Shown here one piece after another: positions 24,596 through 31,678 of a stretch of DNA of 64,000 bases. Origin of the DNA: JANYCG01 sp031418395 (lineage in GTDB: Bacteria; Pseudomonadota; Gammaproteobacteria; Burkholderiales; Burkholderiaceae_C); assembly GCA_031418395.1 (NCBI GenBank), contig JANOXL010000242.1, forward strand, positions 1 through 64,000, read 5' to 3'. The position numbers and the translations under genes were made by a program. The notes beneath the pieces are model-generated. The model did no database searches. It was given only the letters and a program-made list of their open reading frames with translations, and was not told where the DNA came from. Position 1 is the stretch's first letter, and the number at the start of each line of letters is the position of its first letter.

Positions 24596-27016
24596 TCACT
24601 TAATACAAACTTGTCTGACCATTTTGAGGTCCGTCAGCCCCATCATGATCTTCTCCATCCCGTCCATTTTCAGCGTCCGCATACCGCCTTCAACAGCTGC
24701 CACAAAAATTTCCGCTACGCGTGCGCGCTCCTGGATGAGTTTCTTGACATCGTCATCTGCAATTAACAATTCGTGCAAACCCACACGCCCTTTGTAACCT
24801 GTCTTGCCGCACTTGTCACAACCGACCGAGCGGTAAAACTTGAGTTGTCCGTCGTTGCCGTACAACTCGACCCAGCTGTCGATCAGTTTTTGCACTTCTC
24901 CGTCGTAATCCGCCTTCCAAGCCTTGGAGTGGCGCAGCTCTTCTGCATATTCTGAAACAAACTTTTTAAGCTCTGAACCGTTCGGGGCGTAGGATTCTTT
25001 GCAATCACAGAGCTTTTTGGCCAAGCGTTGCGCCAAAATGCCCAAAAGTGCATCTGCGAAGTTGAACGGATCCATACCCATGTCCAAAAGACGGGTAATG
25101 GACTCAGGGGCAGAGTTAGTGTGTAGCGTGGAGAAAACCAGGTGGCCCGTCAGTGATGCCTCAACACCCATCGATACGGTTTCCTTGTCACGCGACTCAC
25201 CTACCATGATGATGTCTGGGTCAGCCCGAAGAAAAGCGCGCATAACCAACGCGAAGTCAATTCCCGCTTTTCTGTTGATCTGAACCTGGCGCAGTCCCTT
25301 TTGCGTGATCTCTACCGGGTCTTCAGCAGTCCAGATCTTGGTGTCGGGCTTATTCAAATGCTTGAGGATGGAGTGCAGTGTGGTGGTTTTACCGGAGCCA
25401 GTCGGCCCGCATACATAAAACAACCCGTAAGGTTTTTCAACCGTTCTGATCACCCGATCTTTGTTGTGGGGCGTGAGACCCAGCTTTTCCAGCGGGATCG
25501 GCTCGCCAGCAGCCAGGATACGCATGACAACATCTTCTACGCCCCCTGCCGAAGGGATCGTTGCCACCCGCAATTCAATATCAAGCGGGCCGTATTTTTT
25601 GAACTTGATTTTGCCGTCTTGTGGCTTACGGCGCTCGGAAATATCGAGATCACACATGATCTTCAGGCGGGTCACCATCGCCTGACGGAAATGCGCTGGC
25701 ACTTCAATATACGGCAGAAGGCTGCCATCGATACGGAATCGGATGCCCGTCTTGAACTTGCCAGGCATCGGCTCAATGTGAATGTCAGAAACCTTTTGGT
25801 TGTAGGCGTCAATGATGACTTTATTGACAAATTTGACAAGCTCATTGTCTGCGGCCGCTGACTCCAGAGAGTCTTCACCGCTGCCGTCGTCGATCGGGCC
25901 GCCGTCCATATCTGCCAGAAGGTCGTCGATCGAACCACCTTCAGCGCCGGCGCCGAAAATTTGATCGAGGGTTTCCTGGAACTCGGTCTGAGTTGTGACA
26001 CGGTAACTGAATTTATGGAATTTTGAAAACACCTGTGGCACGATGCGCGAGCCCCGAACCGCCTCGGGGTCAACACACATGACTATCAAGCCTTCTGGCG
26101 AGTCTTCAAGTGGAAACCAGCCTTGTCCCTGGACGAAATCGCGTTTCAGCGCGCCATGAATATGCTCTGATCGAATTCGACCCGCATTAAACGGCTCGTA
26201 CGGCACACCAAAGAACTTTGCCAAAGATGGTCCGATTTGGGCCGGTTTGACTTTAAATTGCGACATCAAGACGTGTTCAACACTATGGCCTTCGGCCCGG
26301 GCGTCTTCGACACATTGCTGCAGCTCGGCTTTTGAAATGACGCCATCTGCAATCAAGCCATCGAATTTCGTCGCGACTTTGCGCTGGCTATCTTCGGCCT
26401 TTCGCACTCGCTGGCGGATGGCCGTGCCAAGTGTTTTACAAAGCTGGGAAACACCTTCAACTTCCAATTCGCTAAAAGGCTGGTTGCTCTTGTTATTGAT
26501 GACCTGGAGCACGCCATGCAAGGTTTCACCTTCCAGGACAGGTGCCACCAGCATTTCGCGGGTCCGATATCCAGAGCGTTTGTCAACTTCTTTGAGAAAT
26601 GTCAATGCCGGATGGATTTGTTTGAGCGCCTCTTCGTCGTACACGTCCGCCAAATTAATGAGGGAGCGACTAAAAGCACAATATCCGGCCAAACTCTGAG
26701 GTGAAATCGGCAGTTTCAGGTCGCGGCTGCTATTGAGGCCGGTCTTGATCTTGGAAATAATGGCAGTTCCGTCATCGTTGACCGCATACAAGGTCAATCG
26801 ATCTGCATTGAACAGTTTGCAAATATCCTGGCTTGCGTCCAGCATGATCTGGTCAAGATTGTCGGTCTCGTGGATTCGCGCCGTTACCTGTTGAAGCTGG
26901 CGGTAAAACAAGGCTTCGAAAGTTGTTCCCCGCTTTTCAGCGGGCAGCTTTTGGGAGTCAACAAAGGCCTGATCCCTCGGTTTGCCCACGACAGGCGGTT
27001 TCAACACAGCACTCAT
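24596..27016 (-). CDS. GAF-domain PilB/GspE-like assembly ATPase
   Basis: An 806-residue hexameric ATPase of the PilB/PulE family. Order: GAF-like domain (about 35-190), a MshEN/PilB N-terminal-like region (about 200-350), the ATPase core with Walker A in CGPTGSGKTTTLHSILKHL (about 540), the Asp box DPDIIMVGESRDKET, a His-box region TLHTNSAPESITRLLDMG, and a C-terminal tetracysteine zinc site (CDC...CDKCGKTGYKGR). Usual PilB is about 570 residues; the extra N-terminal sensor domain is notable. Its ATG overlaps the upstream phosphodiesterase stop, making it the last gene of the signalling run. Whether it is the only PilB of the cell is unknown. Confidence 0.9.
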   Translation of the reverse strand: MSAVLKPPVVGKPRDQAFVDSQKLPAEKRGTTFEALFYRQLQQVTARIHETDNLDQIMLDASQDICKLFNADRLTLYAVNDDGTAIISKIKTGLNSSRDLKLPISPQSLAGYCAFSRSLINLADVYDEEALKQIHPALTFLKEVDKRSGYRTREMLVAPVLEGETLHGVLQVINNKSNQPFSELEVEGVSQLCKTLGTAIRQRVRKAEDSQRKVATKFDGLIADGVISKAELQQCVEDARAEGHSVEHVLMSQFKVKPAQIGPSLAKFFGVPYEPFNAGRIRSEHIHGALKRDFVQGQGWFPLEDSPEGLIVMCVDPEAVRGSRIVPQVFSKFHKFSYRVTTQTEFQETLDQIFGAGAEGGSIDDLLADMDGGPIDDGSGEDSLESAAADNELVKFVNKVIIDAYNQKVSDIHIEPMPGKFKTGIRFRIDGSLLPYIEVPAHFRQAMVTRLKIMCDLDISERRKPQDGKIKFKKYGPLDIELRVATIPSAGGVEDVVMRILAAGEPIPLEKLGLTPHNKDRVIRTVEKPYGLFYVCGPTGSGKTTTLHSILKHLNKPDTKIWTAEDPVEITQKGLRQVQINRKAGIDFALVMRAFLRADPDIIMVGESRDKETVSMGVEASLTGHLVFSTLHTNSAPESITRLLDMGMDPFNFADALLGILAQRLAKKLCDCKESYAPNGSELKKFVSEYAEELRHSKAWKADYDGEVQKLIDSWVELYGNDGQLKFYRSVGCDKCGKTGYKGRVGLHELLIADDDVKKLIQERARVAEIFVAAVEGGMRTLKMDGMEKIMMGLTDLKMVRQVCIK

Positions 27017-27804
27017 AAGTCGAACTCCTGACCCGCCCGCAACCAGCGGATGTCATGACTCACATTAGGCCCGTTCACCGCAGTTTCATCAAACTTCTGA
27101 ATTTCAGCCATGATGAGGGCCGTCTCAGCTGGCTTGGTATGCGTAATATAGATGGGGTACTTTTTCTCACGGTGGATATTGTCCAACTCGTCGGCCAAAA
27201 CGCCCGGTGAAAGATGCAGACTCAATTTGGCGAGGTCTTTTTCGCGGTTGCTAAACGCGGTTTCAATCACCAGCATGGCGACATTCAGCTCATTGACACG
27301 CTTCCAAAACGCTGGGTTACGTTCAGTATCGCCCGTGAATACCCAACACCCGGTGCCAGCTGTTACAGCATATCCTACTGCGGGAACGGTGTGAATCGCG
27401 GGCAAAACTTCGATCAACTTACCCTGCAACTGAAGGGCTTGACCAGCCTGAATTTCATGAAATGAAATAAAAGGTGCTTCTGGCGTCGGAATTCGACTGA
27501 AGTCAGGCCAAATAACGTCGTTGAAAATATGCGCTCTTAATGCTGCAATAGTCCCTGCAAGCGCATAAATTCGAAGAGGTGCTGTCCGCCGGGCAGCAAC
27601 AGCATCCACCATTAACGGCAACGCAGCTACGTGATCAAGATGGGAATGCGTCAAAAAGACTGTGTCGATCCCCCGCATTTCATCAAGTGTCAAATCACCT
27701 ACACCCGTGCCGGCATCAATCAAAACATCGCCATCAATTAAAAAAGACGTGGTTCGGCAATCCTTGGCGATGGCACCAGAGCAGCCCAACACTCGTACTT
27801 TCAT
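27013..27804 (-). CDS. Metallo-beta-lactamase-fold phosphodiesterase (class II cNMP PDE-like)
   Basis: A 263-residue protein. Zinc motif THSHLDHVAALPLMVD (about residues 52-67), further ligands in AIHTVPAVGYAV, FTGDTERN and ITHTKPAE. The last two and the overall layout resemble class II 3',5'-cyclic nucleotide phosphodiesterases. It sits directly after an adenylate cyclase gene (9-bp gap) and overlaps the GAF-PilB gene by 4 bp, so cAMP hydrolysis is a reasonable inference. Another phosphodiester substrate is possible. Confidence 0.78.
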   Translation of the reverse strand: MKVRVLGCSGAIAKDCRTTSFLIDGDVLIDAGTGVGDLTLDEMRGIDTVFLTHSHLDHVAALPLMVDAVAARRTAPLRIYALAGTIAALRAHIFNDVIWPDFSRIPTPEAPFISFHEIQAGQALQLQGKLIEVLPAIHTVPAVGYAVTAGTGCWVFTGDTERNPAFWKRVNELNVAMLVIETAFSNREKDLAKLSLHLSPGVLADELDNIHREKKYPIYITHTKPAETALIMAEIQKFDETAVNGPNVSHDIRWLRAGQEFDL

Positions 27805-27813
27805 GACGTGCCT

Positions 27814-30066
27814 TTATTTGGTTTCAAAGTTAGTCGCTCCGTCCCACTCTGGATCGAATGGAAGCATCCTCATGGAGGCTACTCGTTCGGAATACAGTTG
27901 GTAAAGGTATTTTTTTGCATTTGCGCGGGTCAAATTGATTAAAAGTACATCCGATTGGTCCCAGTCCTGAGTTCGATAGGCTTTCAAGAATGTGCCCCAA
28001 GTCTTCAACTCTGAGGTGACACCGTCACCAAGCTCGCCAGCCTGCCCCACAGGGTAGTAGATTGCTACGGCTTGGTCTTTCCCCTTAACCCGGACTTTGT
28101 CCAGCTCCTGCCAGGCAAATTCTGGGGCCAGTTTACGTGTGGACTCACTTACAACTATATCGACACCATAGGACTTTGACAATCCTTCCAGTCTTGAACC
28201 CAAGTTAACCGCATCACCAATCACCGTATAGCTGCGACGGATGTTGGAGCCCATATCTCCAACACACATGCTGCCAGTGTTGAGACCAATCCCGATGCCA
28301 ATCTCCGGGATGCCCTTGGCACGATGTTCCCGATTGATGTCGTGTATGGCATTCGCCATCTCTATGGCGGCCTTGATGGCAAGCTGGGCATGTTCAGCGG
28401 TTTCCACCGGTGCGCCCCAAAATGCCATGACACAGTCGCCCATATATTTGTCGATCGTGCCGCGATTGGCTCGAATATGTCCGGTCAAGCGGCTGAAAAC
28501 ATCATTAAGCAGCGCTTGAAGCTGGACGGGCTCCATTTTTTCCGACATTTTTGTAAACCCCCGCATGTCGCAAAACATGACGGTCAACTCTTTATTGCTG
28601 GCCTTCATGGTGTAGCTGTCGGGGTCTTTTACCATCTCGTCAACCAACTCGGGAGGAACGTAAGTACCAAACAAATTAGCCAACTCACGTTTTGAGCGGC
28701 TTTCTACGAAATAGCCGTAGCTCATGTTCAACGCAAAAGCCGCCGTTGCCATCGCCAGCGCACCGGCAAGGGGCAAAACCAAACCAAAGGATTGGTACAT
28801 CCAGAAGTTGAGCACAAAAAGCAAGGCCAATACACCCGTGCTGAGCATCACCGCCCGGGAGGCACTCAGTATCGGCAGTGCAATGGCCAAGGCTAGCCCC
28901 GACACAACCAGCATGACAACGTCATATCCGACCGCGTAATCAGGTTTGACAAGAACCTTGCCATCGAGCAGCCCCGAAATCACGTTGGCATGGGTTTCCA
29001 CTCCCGGATAGGTCTCTCCCACCGGCGTCACCCGTAAATCCACAAGCCCAGGTGCCGTAGTGCCCAGTAACACAATTTTGTTTTTAAGCGTTCCTGCCGG
29101 AATGCGTTTGGCCAACACGTCGGCCGCTGAAAGGTACTTGAAGGCTCCACCCGTTGGACCACCCGCTCCCCGAAACGGAACTAATGCGGAGACTCTGTCG
29201 TCTACCGGTATGGCGTACGTCTTCTTTTCGTCAAGCCTCAACAAAATGCTTTCCAGCCCTTGGTAGTTTTTGTTGAGGAACCGGTCGCGCGGGAACCCTG
29301 GCGAGATCGTCGGCATGCCAATCAGCATCCGAAACATGGCCAGGGGTAAAGACTCGTAGTACTGCCCTTTGTATTCTCCGATCAAAGGCAAAGACCGGAC
29401 AACACCATCAGTTTCAGTGATCGAGTTGAAAAACCCAGCCATCGGGGCGGCTTTGGCAATTTGGTCAATATTTGACCCAAACCCGTTCCATGAAGTAAAG
29501 CGGATGGGTTTGCCTTGTAAAGCTTCTCGTGGCATGACGGGTGCCGGTAGGGTGCCCGAGGATCGGCCGTCTCGGTCACTTGTCAGGTAATACCCTAGAA
29601 CAACGGGTCGATTTTCAAGCGCCTTGGCAAAAGCCGCATCGTAATCAAGCTCCGTTTGCAAAGTTTGCACGCGCTCGACAAATCCGGCCTGCCCTTTCAA
29701 CTCATTTTTTGCCAAATCGTTTAGGCGCTTCAGACCTGAGCTGTCATCAGCTTCGGCAAACACAACGTCAAAGCCAAGGAGCGCTATTTTTTGGGAGTCG
29801 AACAACTCCCGCGTGAGTTCAGCCAGCCGATTGCGCCCCCATGGCCAGCGCCCGACCTCGGCCAGACTTTTTTCATCGATATCCACGATGACGATGCGGT
29901 CGTCCAATGTCCTGGGCATTGTCGCCCGTAGCCGTGCATCGTAAATGATGTCATCCAAACGCTGGATAAATCCAAAATTGATAACACCCGTCGAATTCAG
30001 CAACGCAATCAGTAATGGCAACAACGTTACCAATATCCGGGGCCAATGCTTTAGCAAAGATGCCAT
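27814..30066 (-). CDS. CHASE2-domain adenylate/guanylate cyclase
   Basis: A 750-residue inner-membrane receptor cyclase. It has an N-terminal helix, a periplasmic CHASE2 domain (about 35-340, with IVIVDIDEKSLAEVGRWPW), three membrane helices (about 360-440) and a class III cyclase domain (about 490-660). Catalytic residues look intact: the metal Asp in MFCDMRGFTKMSE and in DKYMGDCVMAFWG, and the Asn/Arg pair in GDAVNLGSRLEG. The DKYMGD lysine favours ATP, so cAMP is the likely product. The paired kinase at 31679-34477 has the same CHASE2 sensor type, so both may read related signals. Confidence 0.9.
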   Translation of the reverse strand: MASLLKHWPRILVTLLPLLIALLNSTGVINFGFIQRLDDIIYDARLRATMPRTLDDRIVIVDIDEKSLAEVGRWPWGRNRLAELTRELFDSQKIALLGFDVVFAEADDSSGLKRLNDLAKNELKGQAGFVERVQTLQTELDYDAAFAKALENRPVVLGYYLTSDRDGRSSGTLPAPVMPREALQGKPIRFTSWNGFGSNIDQIAKAAPMAGFFNSITETDGVVRSLPLIGEYKGQYYESLPLAMFRMLIGMPTISPGFPRDRFLNKNYQGLESILLRLDEKKTYAIPVDDRVSALVPFRGAGGPTGGAFKYLSAADVLAKRIPAGTLKNKIVLLGTTAPGLVDLRVTPVGETYPGVETHANVISGLLDGKVLVKPDYAVGYDVVMLVVSGLALAIALPILSASRAVMLSTGVLALLFVLNFWMYQSFGLVLPLAGALAMATAAFALNMSYGYFVESRSKRELANLFGTYVPPELVDEMVKDPDSYTMKASNKELTVMFCDMRGFTKMSEKMEPVQLQALLNDVFSRLTGHIRANRGTIDKYMGDCVMAFWGAPVETAEHAQLAIKAAIEMANAIHDINREHRAKGIPEIGIGIGLNTGSMCVGDMGSNIRRSYTVIGDAVNLGSRLEGLSKSYGVDIVVSESTRKLAPEFAWQELDKVRVKGKDQAVAIYYPVGQAGELGDGVTSELKTWGTFLKAYRTQDWDQSDVLLINLTRANAKKYLYQLYSERVASMRMLPFDPEWDGATNFETK

Positions 30067-30121
30067 GAAATTCCCGAAGTTAAGTAACCTGGTGGCCCCG
30101 ACAAGCTGCCGGCTCGGGTGG

Positions 30122-30796
30122 TCAGTTCAATATGAATTGCATTTGAGTGCCCGCGAGCTCGATCAAATCGCCATTCTTGAGGGCGACGGGATCAACTCCG
30201 ATCGGCGCCCCATTCAACGAAGGGTTCCCGGCACCTTCAACATGATGAACGACAAAGCCGTGGCTGCGTTTTGTAATCGCCGCGACTGCAACACCCGGTT
30301 TGCCAATGGTTGTCACGACTTTAGTCAATGGCACTTCCCGACCTGAAGCCGCGCCTGACAGCACCTTAATAGCCGCTCGGGCCGAAGAAGCACCAAAGCT
30401 TGAGTCCGGGCCTCTCGCCGCCGCCGGCGCTGCCGACTGATGGGCCGCAGCCAAGGCTGCTGCCTGGCTCGGGCGCACCATCTGGGTCTTCTCAAAACCT
30501 TGGTCTGCGCTTTCGTTGACAAATTTGATTTTGTATTTGCCAACTTCAACGACATCTCCGTTTTGCAACAGTTGCTTCTTCACCGCCTTGCCATTGACAT
30601 AACTTCCGTTGGTGCTGTTAAGGTCTTCAAGATGCACCTCGTTGCCCGCCATTTGCAAAACTGCGTGCTCCCCGCTGACGGCAAGGTTGTCAATGACGAT
30701 GTCGTTATACGGACGCCGACCCAGTGACGTCCGATCTTTCGTCAACTGGACTTCCTTGATCACAACCCCGTCTATCGATACGATCATTTTCGGCAT
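30122..30796 (-). CDS. FHA-domain protein
   Basis: A 224-residue protein. The N-terminal FHA domain (about 20-90) has the phosphothreonine-binding residues in TSLGRRPYNDIVIDN, SGEHAVLQ and NSTNGSYVNG. An Ala-rich linker (about 115-150) leads to a second FHA-like fold (about 155-224) that keeps NG and GDLIEL but has lost the clear GR/S/H set, so it is degenerate. It probably binds phosphothreonine on the neighbouring kinase or its targets. It lies 48 bp after the PP2C gene in the same run. Confidence 0.88.
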   Translation of the reverse strand: MPKMIVSIDGVVIKEVQLTKDRTSLGRRPYNDIVIDNLAVSGEHAVLQMAGNEVHLEDLNSTNGSYVNGKAVKKQLLQNGDVVEVGKYKIKFVNESADQGFEKTQMVRPSQAAALAAAHQSAAPAAARGPDSSFGASSARAAIKVLSGAASGREVPLTKVVTTIGKPGVAVAAITKRSHGFVVHHVEGAGNPSLNGAPIGVDPVALKNGDLIELAGTQMQFILN

Positions 30797-30844
30797 GACC
30801 GACTCCTGTTCCTGAAATTTGTAATTCGAAAAATTAAACTGAAA

Positions 30845-31630
30845 CTATTTTCTCAACAATCGGGAAATCAAACCCCGTTTTTCGCTGCCTGCCGCTGCGT
30901 GCGCCAACAACACCGAGATGTTATCGCGCCCACCGTGTTCATTCGCCAGTGAAACGAGCTGTTCGGTTTTTTGATCCATCGATTGCTCACCCTCGAGAAT
31001 ACCCGCAATTTCCGCGTCTTCGACCATGTCTGACAGTCCGTCTGAGCACATCAGGTAGATATCACCAACCTCAACATCATATTCGTTGAGCTCAAGCAAC
31101 ACCGTATCGTCAACGCCAAGCGCTCGAGTGACCAAGTTTTTGTAGGAGGACGTGGCGGCTTGCTCAACAGTCAAAAGTCCAGCGTCGATCTGCTCTTGCA
31201 AGAGTGAATGATCTCGCGTGATCTGCAAAAACTCGCTGCCCCGAAGGCGGTAACAACGGGAATCGCCAATGTGTCCGAGCATCAGCTTATCACCCTGAAA
31301 AACACCCACAACCAGCGTTGTTCCCATGCCTGAATATTGCGCATTGGAGCTTGCCGCGTTGTAAATGGAGCGGTTTGCATTTTCTACGCAAATCTCAAGT
31401 GCCCGCCGGATTTCCTTGGTCTTGGCATGTTTGCCGGCTTCTGTCAACCACCGTGTCATTTCAGACTTAATGAAAGCAGTCGCCATACCGCTGGCGATTT
31501 CGCCAGCGTTGTAACCGCCCATGCCGTCGGCCAAAACGGCCAAGTGCGTCGAGTCGTCATGGGCAACCGAGTCTTCGTTGTTTTCCCTGGCGCGCCCAGG
31601 ATCAGTTTTCGTGAAAAACGTATAGATCAT
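30845..31630 (-). CDS. PP2C-family serine/threonine phosphatase
   Basis: A 261-residue protein with the PPM motifs in order: NNEDSV, VLADGMGGYNAGEIAS (metal Asp), GMGTTLVVGV, HIGDSRCYRLRG, TRDHSLLQEQ, CSDGLSDMV and GGRDNISVLL. It would reverse phosphorylation by the adjacent kinase. The C-terminus ends in a basic RGLISRLLRK tail. Kinase, PP2C and FHA genes side by side resemble Stk/Stp/FHA cassettes, including those controlling type VI secretion, but no secretion genes are here. Confidence 0.92.
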   Translation of the reverse strand: MIYTFFTKTDPGRARENNEDSVAHDDSTHLAVLADGMGGYNAGEIASGMATAFIKSEMTRWLTEAGKHAKTKEIRRALEICVENANRSIYNAASSNAQYSGMGTTLVVGVFQGDKLMLGHIGDSRCYRLRGSEFLQITRDHSLLQEQIDAGLLTVEQAATSSYKNLVTRALGVDDTVLLELNEYDVEVGDIYLMCSDGLSDMVEDAEIAGILEGEQSMDQKTEQLVSLANEHGGRDNISVLLAHAAAGSEKRGLISRLLRK

Positions 31631-31678
31631 TGTTTGTTTTGCTTTTTCACCAATTCTTAAGCGATCAGTGTTTCCAAC